This document shows, piece after piece, positions 22,549-33,061 of a DNA stretch of 64,000 nt. Source of the stretch: Eretmocerus hayati. Lineage: Eukaryota; Arthropoda; Insecta; Hymenoptera; Aphelinidae. The position numbers and the translations under genes are program-made. Under the pieces are notes generated by a model. The model was not told where the DNA came from. It made no database searches and saw nothing but the letters and a program-made list of their open reading frames with translations. Every line of letters starts with the position of its first letter. Position 1 is the stretch's first letter. The DNA lies in NCBI GenBank assembly GCA_029851415.1, contig CM056744.1, positions 58,739,797 to 58,803,796 of the forward strand, written 5' to 3'.

Positions 22549-23998
22549 TCCTCCTGGAACCATTTGGACCCCTCCTATTTGAGTCGGATCTCACTGTAAA
22601 TCGCCTGCTTTGAGACGCCTCATTTCACTCTCTTCCTCCTCCTTACGGGTCATCACCAGCTTGATGTATCCGGTGACTCTATCCCATGTCTCCTGGTTGC
22701 GGAGCAAGTACGGGACGAGATTCTCAGGTGTTACTTGAGCACCCAGCAATCCATCCAACTCGGCGCGCTCTCTTCGGGTGTCGTTGCATGTGAACAGGGC
22801 GTGTTCAGCGCCCTCTGAGTTGGCCCCGCATGACTGACATGCTGGGGATGTCCCGTTCTTGAACCGGGTCAGGTAGGCATCAAAGCAACTGTGGTCACTC
22901 AGTGCCTGCGTTGTCCAGTAATCTATCGATCAGTGGATGCGTTCCGTCCATTTGGCTACGTCACGGATTAGCCGGTGCGTCCATCTGCCATTTGCAAATG
23001 GCGAATCCTACTCAGCTTGCCACTGTTCGAGGGTGGTTCCCTTTTCGTTGTCGCGGATGATCTCTTTGATCGTTGAGGTGAGCCTACGTTCGGCTCCGAT
23101 CACTTTTTGCCGGTCCCAGATTCTCACTCGGTTCGCGACGAGCAAGTGAATGGGTGGCGTTCCCGCCAACACGCAAGCTGCGTGTCCTGACACGCCGCGG
23201 TAGGCACGAATGCTCCTCAGAGCCGCTCTCCGGTGGACAAGCCCCATCCTCTTCTCGATAACGGCCTCCTCTACTCTCTTCCCCCACACGGGTGCACCGT
23301 AGAGCATGATGGAAGCACTCACGGTGTTGAGCAGTTTACGCCTCTTCTGTGTTGGTCCTCCGATATTCGGCATCACTCGCTGGAGAGCCACTCCGACTCT
23401 GCTTGCTTCCAGCGCGCCTTCTTGGATGTGCTTCTTGACCGACCACTTGTCGTCAAGCCATACATCCAGATATTTCAGCTCTGTCTTGCATCGTATCTCT
23501 TGCCCGTTGATATAGGAATGGGGCAAGTCGAACTTTCTCCGCCTCGTGACCACTATGGCTTCGCACTTTGGAACAGCCAGCTCTAGGAGCCTGCTGATCA
23601 TCCACTCGTAGACACGGGCCAGCGCCTCATTTGCGCGTCTTCCCAAGAGCTCTTCGTTGTCGGTCCAAACTATGAGTCCCGCGTCGTCCGCAAAAACTAT
23701 CATCATCACACCTTCTGGCAGTTCGATAGACAGTACACTGTTGTACAGGGTGTTCCAGTTGAACAGCCCGGAAACTGATCCTTGGTCGATTCCGGCGGAC
23801 ACCTCTCGAACCTCTTGTCCCTCTTCGGTGTCGTAAACGAGGTCCTATTCCGCAGGTAGTCGTTTGTGACTGCTAACAGGTAGGGTGGCACGTCACTTGC
23901 CTGGGATGCGTACACTCACTCCCAGCTCGCATAGTTGAATGCATTCATATCTAACGGGATGACCGCGCAGAACCCCCTCTCCCTTGGTATGGTCTACC
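22549..23998 (-). pseudogene. R1-clade LINE ORF2, 3' half (copy 1), disrupted
   Basis: Reads on the minus strand through a reverse transcriptase: CAVIPLDMNAFNYASWE near 23,945, VPPYLLAVTNDYLRNRT, then after a frameshift QGSV, FADD (catalytic, about 23,690), the thumb region and the R1-type C-terminal segment with a Cys-rich knuckle (ACQSC...HALFTC), ending at a TGA at 22,591-22,593. In-frame nonsense codons are at 23,008-23,010 and about 22,930-22,932 relative to copy 2. The 5' half is missing; the sequence stops at FB11. R1-clade LINEs retrotranspose by target-primed reverse transcription; this copy cannot encode an active enzyme. Confidence 0.85.
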
Positions 23999-24005
23999 TA
24001 CCGCC

Positions 24006-24853
24006 GCACAGTGGGGTCAAACACGAAAATCACCAAAAAATCGCCTTTACGCGAATTCTTAACCGATTGACATGATTCAAAAGAAATTCTCCTCGTTCTT
24101 CGATGCACTAATAGCTGTGTCTGCGCGAAATTCCATCAGAGCTCTTCCGGTGCCTCAGGATCATGATGAGCGCAAATGTGGCATAATGCAAAATGACGAG
24201 TATTCGGATTGATTCATTGGTGATTCATTCCTGACTGAATGGATCACCACATCGTATGAATATTGACTGAAAAGCATATGAGAAAGATTATGAAACTCTC
24301 TCAAATGATTTTCGAAATCCCTCTTTCCGCAAATCTTTCTTGGGTCAGTCATCTAAGGAATACACGAAAATCAGGTGAGTGAACGAGATATAACGTGATT
24401 CTGGGTCATAAATATCATTTCTACGCTCCTTCGCAATCACCAGTGTATTTTTTACATGAGCAAATATGAGAAATCGAATTTCAGATGATTCACTACGATT
24501 TTACACGTATTCGGATCACGAATACGATGAAAATCTTGATTTAAAGCTAGGTATCGCGACTTCTGCAGCAATGACAATCGTTTTCACCTATTATGCTATA
24601 GATTACCTATCATTTGAGCCCAAGCAAAGCACTGTACATTCTTGCAAACGTGCAGTTTGCGAAGTTTTGTATTGATTCACATTTGCGCTCATCATGATCC
24701 TGAGGCACCGGCAAAGCTCTTATGAAATTCCGCGCAGACACAGCTTTTATTGCATCAGAAAACGAAGAGAATTTCTTTTGAATCATGTGAATCGGTTAAG
24801 AATTAGCGTAAAGGCGATTTTTTTGGTAATTTTCGGTTTTGGCCTCACTGTGC
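24006..24853. mobile_element. Foldback/MITE-like element FB11 (GCACAGTG ends)
   Basis: GCACAGTGGGGTCAAA at the left pairs with TTGGCCTCACTGTGC at the right. The stem continues through AAAAAATCGCCTTTACGC, AGAAATTCTCTTCG, CACAGC and CTGAGGCACCGG blocks to about 24,180/24,680. Stem arms are about 175 bp with a loop of about 500 bp that has no gene. It separates R1 copy 1 from the next R1 3' UTR piece. No clear target duplication. Confidence 0.8.
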
Positions 24854-24903
24854 GCCGTTGGGGCCCGCTCCTGGACTGTCTCAACCTGCGCAAGGATTCT
24901 GCT

Positions 24904-24933
24904 GCTCTCTCTCTCTCTCTCTCTCTCTTTTTT
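24904..24933. repeat. (CT)n microsatellite followed by T run
   Basis: About 12 CT dinucleotides, then six T. On the minus strand this is the short A tail and (GA)n bordering the 3' end of an R1-clade fragment. Confidence 0.9.
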
Positions 24934-25186
24934 AAGGTGGTTAGAGGGCAATCCACCTGCATCTGCCATCTCATCCCGGAACCGCGTGAGCATTACTTCA
25001 GGATGAGCGGCATGTCTCGCGCGCGAGCGTTCCTCTTCTCCATCTTCTCTCTTCGGCCACTTGTCGGCATCTTCTATCTTCATTCTTCATTGTTCCCTCT
25101 CTTTCTTCTTTCTTCCCTCTTCTTTTTTTTTCTCCCCTCTTCAGGGCATCATATTCCTCCTGGAATCATTTGGGCCTCTTCCGTTT

Positions 25187-25187
<1 letters not shown>
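24934..25187 (-). mobile_element. R1-clade LINE 3' UTR fragment (copy 3)
   Basis: Nearly identical to the 3' UTR of R1 copy 2: shared blocks are AAGGTGGTTAGAGGGCAA, CATCCCGGAACCGCGTGAGC and GGAATCATTTGGGCCTCTTC. It is bounded by (CT)n on both sides, at 24,904 and 25,188. Relative to copy 2 it lacks about 190 bp just inside its 3' end. Open frames here are low-complexity Ser/Leu/Phe translations, not genes. Confidence 0.8.

Positions 25188-25285
<98 letters not shown>
25188..25285. repeat. (CT)n microsatellite, about 98 bp
   Basis: Almost pure CT repeat with one TTT interruption near its 3' end. It lies exactly between R1 copy 3 and LINE A. Confidence 0.97.
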
Positions 25286-27607
25286 ACATGGATTGATCAC
25301 TTCGACGTAGATGACAACGACACCATTACTGACTTTCGCAACAGACACCTGCCCAGTTTCGGTGGGCACTCGGTCATTGACGTCACCATCAACGTCTTCA
25401 CCCCTACTCCGCCAAAAAATTCCTTCAAGTATAGGGATTTTCGTAACATCACCCCGGAGATATTGAATGACCGTCTGCTCCGCTGTGACTGGACAGCTCT
25501 TGAAAATGCCGAAACGAGTTTGGAAGACGCAATTCAATGCTTGAATGTAGATTTGATGATCGTTTTAGATGAATTAGCACCGGAAAAAACTATAAACCCG
25601 CGTAAAAATGATGCTCCTTGGATTGGTCCTGAGCTTAGGGTGCTCATGAAGAAGCGAGACGCGACGCGCAGGCGTTGGGAGCGTATGCAACGCAACCAGT
25701 GCAAGTGTCCTGAGCTTCAAAATGAGTACTTCCGGCTTAGCGAAGAGGTCGATCTGAGCATTGAGCAAGAGCGTAATTCCTTCCTTCAAAACCATCTTTC
25801 AGACGCTCTTGATCAGAACAAGAATATTTGAAAGGAGATGCGCAATCTCGGCCTCTTGCCCAAGAGCAAAGAGGAAGAACTTCACGGTTTCACACCGGAT
25901 GAGTTGAACGCTCACTTTGCGGGGGTCTCTGTTTCGCCTCACGAAAATATCAATGAAGCAATGGACGATATTAACTCTGCACCGGAGGAGGGGTTTAAAT
26001 TCAAGCCCACAAATTTCAATGATGTAGTCCTTGCTATTAAACATTTCTCCTCGCAGGCCCGCGGGGTGAATGGGATCCCTCAGAGTGTGATCGCGAAGGC
26101 TCTTCCGGCAATTGGTGATCTTATTGGACATATATTCAATTCCTCTTTCGCTCATAGCGTTTTTCCCGAGGCTTGGAAGCAAGCGCAGCTGATTGCATTG
26201 AAGAAGACTGCAGCTCCATCAACGGTCTCGGACTTTCGTCCCATAGCGCTGCTGTGCTTCCTTTCCAAGGTTCTGGAAAAAATTGCACATGACCAAATCA
26301 CGGAGTATTTAAAAGTAGAGAAACTTCTTGATCGCTTCCAGACTGGTTTCAGGCAATACCATAGCACCCAGACAGCTTTACTAAAGTTGACGGATGACAT
26401 CAGAGTAGGCATTGATAGGAAGAAGGTCACCTTACTCCTACTATTCGACTTTAGCAAAGCCTTTGACACAATAACACCGTCAAAGCTGTTGAGGAAGCTC
26501 CGAAACCTTGGATTCTCAAGATCGGCACTCCTGTGGATGAAATCATACTTACAAGGCCGCACCCAAATAGTCACTTCAAAATCCGGTAGTTCTGATTGGC
26601 TCGAAACCTATCTGGGTGTTCCACAGGGATCCGTTCTCGGGCCTTTACTCTTCAGCTTATATGTTAATGACTTACCTGGTTTGCTAGATGGAAAGTCGGT
26701 ATATCATCTATTCTATGCGGATGATCTTCAAATTTATCTCCAAGTCGAGAAAACTAAGATCAAGGAAGGCATCACTCGGCTGGGGGAAGTAGGACGACTA
26801 ATTGCTGAATGGGCCAGAAGTTCCGGCCTGCGTCTCAACGCTGGCAAGACCAAGGCAATCTTCTTCAGCTCTGAGAGGAATATCAAAGACCTGAAGAGAA
26901 TGGACTTGCCAGGAGTTGAGATACAGGAAGGAAAGTTCATTCCGTTCAGCGACACGGTCGTGAGTCTTGGTGTTACACTCGATAGTGAACTGACGTGGAA
27001 ACCGCACATCGACCAAGTAACTAAGAAAGTGAATAGAGCCCTATACGGATTGCGGTTTTTTAGGGCGTGTATCACCAGACCTCTCCGAATTCGCCTAGTC
27101 GAGTCATTAGTTCAACCGCATTTAGATTATTGCACAGTCGTGTACCTCGACGCCACGGACGAACAGCGGCAACGGATACAGCGACTGAGCAATTCATGTG
27201 TGAGGTACATTTTTGATCTCAGGAGAGACGAGCACATCACCCCGTTTAGGGAGCGTTTGGGTTGGTTACGTACTGATTCGCGGAGAATGTACTTTGCAGC
27301 ACTTTTAATGCATAAGATCATGCATCTTGGAGAACCTGGCTACCTAGCTGCGATGTTTACCAGGTACCAATCTGGACGCCCCGCACGTGGTGATGCAGAA
27401 GAGCGGGTACTCAAAGTTCCCAATATGAGACTTGAATATGGAAGGAGATCTTTCCAGGTTCAATGTGCTCATTTTTGGAACTTTCTCCCTCCGGGCTTTC
27501 GGCAGCTGGGGAAAACACCCTTGTTCAAAGAGTCCTTGAAAGATTTCCTATTAACAAAGTCTCCTCAGAGGATTGATCCGGAGAAGCAGCATTACTTTAA
27601 TCTTTGA
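25286..27607 (+). pseudogene. LINE A ORF2: endonuclease C terminus plus reverse transcriptase, one in-frame TGA
   Basis: The protein would nick DNA and reverse-transcribe the LINE RNA at the target. The endonuclease C terminus is visible (RHLPSFGGHSVIDVT, His of the catalytic triad region at about 25,362), then a linker with APWIGPELRVLMKKRD. The frame meets a TGA at 25,829-25,831 (NKNI*KEMRNLG) and continues in the same frame to 27,607. RT motifs in order: SDFRPIALLCFLSKVLEK, FDFSKAFDTI (first Asp), GVPQGSVLGPLLFSLYVND, YADDLQIY (catalytic Asp pair, about 26,716-26,727), SLGVTLDSELTWKPHI and the C-terminal HFWNFLPPGFRQL region. No RNase H domain. Only one nonsense codon and the missing 5' part separate it from a full coding region, so it is relatively young. 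Confidence 0.93.
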
Positions 27608-27819
27608 TGGGCTAGGGCTTTGTTCCTTTTCTTTCTATCTCTTTTTAATTGTAAGTGACCTTCTGTCACCAGACTGAAGAAAAACTGTGATATTTCTGTG
27701 AACCCATGCCCTTTATCTTATTTTCTTTCAAGTTAAATCGTAAAGTGTATGACTAGTCACAATTGTGATATATCTATCCTTGACCAAATTATTTTTTAAT
27801 ATGATTTTATCGGAATATT

Positions 27820-27858
<39 letters not shown>

Positions 27859-27932
27859 ACACATATGAAAATATGTAGGTGTATTTTGTCGCATGACGAA
27901 TAAAGGATATCTATCTATCTATCTATCTATCT
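25286..27932 (+). mobile_element. LINE A: 5'-truncated CR1/Jockey-group non-LTR retrotransposon
   Basis: Begins directly after the (CT)n tract within the endonuclease domain (STWIDHFDVDD...), continues through the complete RT and C-terminal region, then a 3' UTR of about 300 bp with an internal (TA)n run (27,830-27,855), and ends in a (CTAT)n tail (27,910-27,932) that merges with another (CT)n tract. A short-repeat 3' tail instead of poly(A) is common in CR1/L2-like elements. A second, 5'-truncated copy of the same family lies at 31,084-31,950. Confidence 0.88.
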
Positions 27933-27954
27933 CTCTCTCTCTCTCTCTCTCTCT
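27933..27954. repeat. (CT)n microsatellite after LINE A tail
   Basis: Continuation of the CTAT tail of LINE A into pure CT. Confidence 0.9.
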
Positions 27955-28263
27955 TCATGTTCTTATCCTATCATGCCTTGTGATATTAGCCTTGCATTTC
28001 TATTGACCGTTTTGTTTTTAAACGTGATTGGGCTTCAACATTTGTGAATTGAATGATCGTTAATGCGTTGAATGCTCTGTGATAAGTACTCCAATGGTCT
28101 AGCTATTAGTGTTTTATATTTCGCGCTACTTAACACAAATATTGGAAGAGAAATTTTGTTTTATGTTTACTTACAATTTCAAGTTGTTTATTGTACCCCC
28201 ATATGTATATTCCTATTGCCCATCGGTCTGTCAAGACCTAGGCACGAATGAATCCTTCATCAA
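27955..28263. other. No gene recognised
   Basis: About 300 bp of AT-rich sequence between two CT tracts without recognisable coding potential. It may be host sequence or a decayed element. Confidence 0.4.
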
Positions 28264-28298
<35 letters not shown>

Positions 28299-28305
28299 TT
28301 TTTTT
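28264..28305. repeat. (CT)n microsatellite plus T16
   Basis: On the minus strand this is an A tail of about 16 nt followed by (GA)n: the 3' junction of R1 copy 2. Confidence 0.93.
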
Positions 28306-29757
28306 AAGGTGGTTAGAGGGCAAAATCTGCCTCAGGATCCCTCGGATCCGTCCCCAGACACCGGACTGGTTCAGCTTACGCGGACTACGCATAGCCCACG
28401 CAGGCCATACCAGGCGGGACACGGGTTTGGGTGGGGCCCACCGAGAGGTGGGCCCGGCCGTGTAATATCCCTCTCCCCTCGATGTCCGATACCTAGGGCA
28501 TCGGGCAATCAAGAAGGAGATCCACCTGCATCTACCATCTCATCCCGGAACCGCGTGAGCATTACTTCAGGATGAGCGGCATGTCTCGCGCTCGATTGCG
28601 AGCGTTCCTCTTCTCCATCTTCTCTCTTCGGCCACTTGTCGGCATCTTCTATCTTCACTCTTCATTGTTCCCTCTCTTTCTTCTTTCTTCTCTCTTCTTT
28701 CTTCTTTCTCCCCTCTTCAGTGCATCAGATTCCTCCTGGAATCATTTGGGCCTCTTCTGTTTCAATCGGCAGAGTCACTGTAATTCGCCTGCTTCGAGGC
28801 GCCTTACTTCCCTCTCTTTCTCCTCTTTGTGGGTCATCACCAGCTTGATGTATCCGGTGAGTCTATCCCATGTCTCCTGGTTGCGGAGTAAGTACGGGAC
28901 GAGATTCTCAGGTGTTAGTTGAGCACCCAGCCATTCATCCAGCTCGGCGCGCTCTCTCCGGGTGTCGCTGCACTTGAACAGGGCATGTTCGGCGTCATCC
29001 CATTCGTCCCCGCATGACTGACATGCTGGGGTCGTCCTCTTCTTGAACCTGGTTAGATAGGAACCGAAGCAACCATGATCGCTCAGTGCCTGCGTCGTCC
29101 AGTAGTCCATCTCTCCGTGGGTGCGTTCCGCCCACTTGGCTACGTCACGGATCAGCCGGTGCGTCCATCTGCCGTTCGCAAATGGCGAATCCCACTCAGT
29201 TTGCCAATGCTCAAGGGTGGTTTCCTTCTCGTTGTCGCGGATGATCTCCTTCATCGTCGGAGTGAGTACTCGTTCGGCTCCGATCACTTTCTGGCGGTCC
29301 CAGATCCTCACTCGCTCCGCGACGAGCAAGTGGATGGGCGGAGTACTCGCCAATACGTAAGCCGCATCTCCTGACACAGTGCGGTAGGCACGGATACTCC
29401 TCAGGGCCGCTCTTCGGTGGACAGGCCCCATTCTCTTCTCGATGATGGTCTTCTCTACCCTCTTCCCCCACACGGGTGCACCGTACAGCATGATGGAGGT
29501 AGTGACGGTGTTGAGAAGTGCGCGCCTCTTTTCCTTGGGTCCTCCGATATTCGGCATAAGCCGCTGGAGCGCCGCACCGACCTTGCTCGCCTTCTGGGCG
29601 GCTTCCTGGATGTGCTTCTTGAACGACCACTTGTCGTCGAGCCATACACCGAGGTATTTCAGCTCTGTCTTCCGTGGAATCTCTTGCCCGTTGATATAAA
29701 ACCGGGGTAAGTCAAACTTCCTACGCCTTGTGACCACGATTGCTTCGCACTTCTTGA

Positions 29758-29758
<1 letters not shown>
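28306..29758 (-). mobile_element. R1-clade LINE copy 2, 5' truncated, bounded by (CT)n on both sides
   Basis: On the minus strand: ORF2 C-terminal half (to 28,775), 3' UTR of about 470 bp, poly(A), then (GA)n. Its 5' truncation point at 29,758 also abuts (GA)n (29,759-29,793), so the copy appears to lie inside one GA/CT microsatellite. Sequence identity to copies 1 and 3 is high. Confidence 0.88.
28775..29758 (-). pseudogene. R1-clade ORF2 C-terminal portion (copy 2), open 320-codon frame
   Basis: Open from the truncation point to the natural stop at 28,775. It starts after the RT active site (VVTRRRKFDLPRFYINGQEI), so the catalytic FADD is absent. It includes the LGVWLDDKWSFKKHI thumb motif, PNIGGP, LLYGAPVWG-like LYGAPVWGKR, the WTHRLIRDVAKWAERTHGE region and the Cys/His segment PACQSCGDEWDDAEHALF typical of the R1-clade C terminus. 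It has no nonsense codons, in contrast to copy 1. It is truncated and cannot be functional as an RT. Confidence 0.9.

Positions 29759-29793
<35 letters not shown>
29759..29793. repeat. (CT)n microsatellite between R1 copy 2 and LINE B
   Basis: Pure CT repeat; the point where the minus-strand R1 fragment meets the plus-strand LINE B. Confidence 0.95.
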
Positions 29794-29794
<1 letters not shown>

Positions 29795-31073
29795 ATCGTG
29801 ATTGATTCTGATCGTGATCGATTCTGCTGGGGCCTTGACTGATTTTGAGCCAGTGACTTCGGGTTTTCCACAAGGATCGAACCCGGGTCCATTCATTTTC
29901 CTGATACTTGTTGACCCAATCATGCGCGTAGTGAGGCACTGTAGAGGCATGCTTTTTGGTGACGATTTCCAGATCTACATTCAAGGAAAACCTTCAGAAT
30001 TACCATCGATGATCGAAAAATTGAATGAAGATGCATCTCGCATTGTTCAATGGGCCGTAGATTACAAAATTACTCTTGATATCCCTAAGACACAATCTGT
30101 ATTAAGTGCTTCGGTGCAATACCACATGAGACTCGACATTCAAGCCCTGCAACCAATCGTTGTTGATGGGTGTATTATCCCTCTGCAAGAGTCTGTCGAA
30201 AATCTAGGTATCATTTTCTCCAAAGATCTCTCGTGGACTGACACGTGTCTAGTATATGTTCTAAAGTACACGGAGTCTTGCATCGATTGCGGTACCGTGG
30301 TCACTCTCTTTCGGTGGAAGTGGAAAAGTTATTGGTAAATGCACTGATCATGCCCCATTTTGACTACGCTTGCCTGGTTTACTATGACTTATCTGGTTAT
30401 TTAGAGACAAAGCTGCAGCGTCTTCCAAATTCTTGTGTTCGATTAATTTTTCGGTGTCCGTGCGATGCAGCCTTGAAACCCTACTATGAACGCCTCCATT
30501 GGTTGCCATCATTCCGTCGGCGGCAATACTTTTTATGTGTACAGTCATATAAGATTTTTTCGACCAACACTCCACTGTATTCGAATGATTTATTTAGGTC
30601 ACTTGATGACGAGATCGGACGTTCACAAAGAATAAATGCTCCCAGAGCAGTAATTCCCTTGACGCGTACCACTACGTATGAAAATTCATTTTCTCGGTCA
30701 GCGATCAAAATGTGGGAACCTGATCCTGTCAATATCCGTCTGCTCGTACCAGTAGAAGCATTCAAAGATGCAATTTTTGCAATTCTGTGTGAGAAGGAAG
30801 TCACATGATTCGATTGCTCGTGTGCTATTTGTTAATGTGTTTGATATGTATGATATGTGTATTGTATGCGCTACCTTTTCAAACCAGTGAGCATTTGGGC
30901 TACATATGTTACATAGGAATATGTGAATTATCGAATCCTAGTATTTTATATTTTGTTGTATTTAGCATTTTATATTTTGAATTCAAGACATGTACTGCCA
31001 TGTGTATCTTTTATTGCCATACGGTCTTCGTGACCACGGCATAATGAATCATCAATCAGTCAATCAACCAATC
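29794..31073 (+). mobile_element. LINE B: 5'-truncated CR1/Jockey-group LINE
   Basis: Begins within the RT domain and ends with a 3' UTR of about 265 bp and an AATCA-type tail (ATCATCAATCAGTCAATCAACC, about 31,048-31,073). The sequence differs clearly from LINE A; the similar tail suggests relatedness to fragment C at 22 kb. Confidence 0.8.
29802..30808 (+). pseudogene. LINE B reverse transcriptase fragment with frameshift
   Basis: The first frame (to about 30,260) has the RT motifs GFPQGSNPGP (normally PQGSVLGP) and LFGDDFQIYIQG (catalytic DD at about 29,960), then NLGIIFSKDLSW. A frameshift near 30,250-30,270 passes the reading to a second frame (MPHFDYACLVYYD, LPNSCVRLIFRC, ERLHWLPSFRRRQYF), the usual C-terminal region after the RT thumb, ending at 30,808. 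The endonuclease part is missing. Not functional. Confidence 0.85.
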
Positions 31074-31083
31074 TCTCCCCGCA

Positions 31084-31950
31084 GAGCCCTATACGGTGTC
31101 TTTTTTAGGGCATGTATCACCAGACCTCTCCGGATTCACCTAGTCGAGTCATTGGTTCAACCGCACCTAGATTATTGCACGGTCGTGTACCTCGACGCCA
31201 CGGACGAACAGCGGCAGCGGATACAGAGACTAAGCAATTCATGTGTGAGATATATTTTCGATCTTAGGAGAGATGAGCACATCTCCCCGTTTAGGGAGCG
31301 TTTGGGTTGGTTACGTACTGATTCTCGGAGAATGTACTTCCCAGCTCTCTTGATGCATATAATCATGCACTTAGGAGGACCTGGCTACCTAGCTGCGATG
31401 TTTACCAGGTACCAATCCGAACGCCCCGCGCGGGGTGATCTAGAAGAGCGGGTAACTCAAAGTTCTCAACATGAGACTTGAATATGGAAGAAGATATTTC
31501 CAGGTCCGATGTGCCCACTTGTGAAACTTTCTTCTTCCAGGCTTTCGGCAACTCGGGAAGATATCATTATTTGAAGAGTCATTAAAAGACTTCCTGTTAA
31601 CACAGTCTTCCCAGGAGATTAATGTAGAGAAAAGGTATTATTTCGATCTTTAAACTGTGATAAGCATGAGCCCATTTCAATTGATTATTTCTACTTCAGA
31701 ACAGTTATGCGTGGCTGTCTCGCTATCAAACTGAGACTCCTGTGATATTACTGTGGGCCCATGTCTTTTTCATATGTCTTCCCAAACGTGAGAATGTTTC
31801 TTTTTCCTTAATCTTTCTTGTGAAGACTGATATATGTAGATGTATGAAAACGTGATTTGTTCTTCCTTTTCTTTCTCATGACTTTCATGCATCTTACGAT
31901 GCCTCAAGATGACTAGTCACTTTCTGTGGTAATTCTAATAGCCTCAGGGT
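31084..31950 (+). pseudogene. LINE A second copy: C-terminal ORF2 and 3' UTR
   Basis: Matches LINE A from RALYGxxFFRACITRPLRI onward at high identity (VVYLDATDEQRQRIQRLSN, HxxPFRERLGWLRTDS). Relative to LINE A it has an extra A within GAGCGGGTAACTC (about 31,455) that shifts the frame, and a diverged 3' UTR ending near 31,950. It is 5' truncated within the thumb region. Confidence 0.87.
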
Positions 31951-31954
31951 TTTT

Positions 31955-32365
31955 AACGGAATATTCGTTTTGTTTCGTTTTGTTTAGCAAATAAACGAAA
32001 CGAAACGAAATGATTCCGTTTACGTTGATGATAAACGAAACTGAACCAAACCTTATTTATATTTAATATCAATAAACAAAACTAAACGAAATTCTGGCAT
32101 TTTGAATACGTTGAATTTTGTTTTTGGGAAACGAAACGTAAACAATGACTTTTGATTATGTTGGAGGGAAACTAAACTAAACGTAATCAGAAGGGCTCAA
32201 CGTGATATCACACGAAACAAAACTCGCATAATTTCGTTTAGTTTTGTTAATGCAGTTCCCTCATTCATATCGTTTCGTTCAGTTTTGTTCATCATCAACG
32301 TAAACGAAATCGCATTATTTTGTTTCGTTTTTCCCTCAAACAAAACTGAACGAAACAAAACAAAA
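31955..32365. mobile_element. Short foldback FB12 made of AACGAAAC-type repeats
   Basis: The left part AAACGAAACGAAACG...TTTACGTTGATGAT pairs with the right part ATCATCAACGTAAACG...TTTTGTTTCGTTTT. Both arms consist largely of variants of AAACGAAAC in one orientation and its complement in the other. About 410 bp, no gene. Confidence 0.7.
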
Positions 32366-33061
32366 TGTTTTTTCTCTCTTTTTTCACCATTTTTCTAGTT
32401 CACTCCATTTGCACTAGTCTATCATTGTTTGAGGGTGGGAACTATAAGTGCTCGATCGCCTCAACAGCACACTTCATTCGATACGTATCATTATTCGCAG
32501 GAGCTCTAGTTCTTTGGGTGAGGGTCTTATGGGCGAATCTCGGCATTTGAGAGATACTGGTTGGCAAATTCGAGATATTCCAATCTGATACGACATTTCC
32601 GGGTAACTTTTTCATCGATTAATTAGTACTCAAACAATGGTATGACACTCGCGTGGACAACGGATATTCTCATGTATTCAAATAATAACCTCGTATTACA
32701 ACCATTCTGATGAGTGAACAGAGGGCTATTTTTGAGCTCTTTTCTGATGAGTCAAAGATCCTGATATGAGTGCATTATATGTGAATAAAACTTCAACTCA
32801 ATTTTGAAAAATTTGATTTCGGTACATATTTTAAAATAAGATTATCCATCCATATCCTTCTCAGTCTCACTCGATCTCAAATTTGAGCTACTAATAATCA
32901 TAAAAAAGTCCAAAGAAGCGGAAAAATCTGTGAATCATGACCCATCATATGGCAAATTCCGAATCCATGTTATGCAAGGGGACACTCAAATTTCAAAGCA
33001 ACTCAAAATGGGATTTTCAATCGTAATATCGACCGTAGAGATGTTTTTCGATGAGAATACA
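32366..33061. other. No gene recognised
   Basis: AT-rich unique sequence. The block GGGCTATTTTTGAGCT at about 32,725 recurs at about 37,188. A 61-codon ORF at the start is a chance frame with no recognisable homology. Confidence 0.4.

Noticed and set aside
24694..25831. ORFs of 200 and 256 codons starting in front of the CT microsatellite
   Set aside because: Ser/Leu runs from (CT)n translation; only the part after 25,286 is a real LINE coding remnant, and its true N terminus is missing.
22549..29758. R1 elements as evidence for ribosomal DNA in the window
   Set aside because: No 28S rRNA sequence flanks them; the flanks are CT microsatellites and other LINEs.
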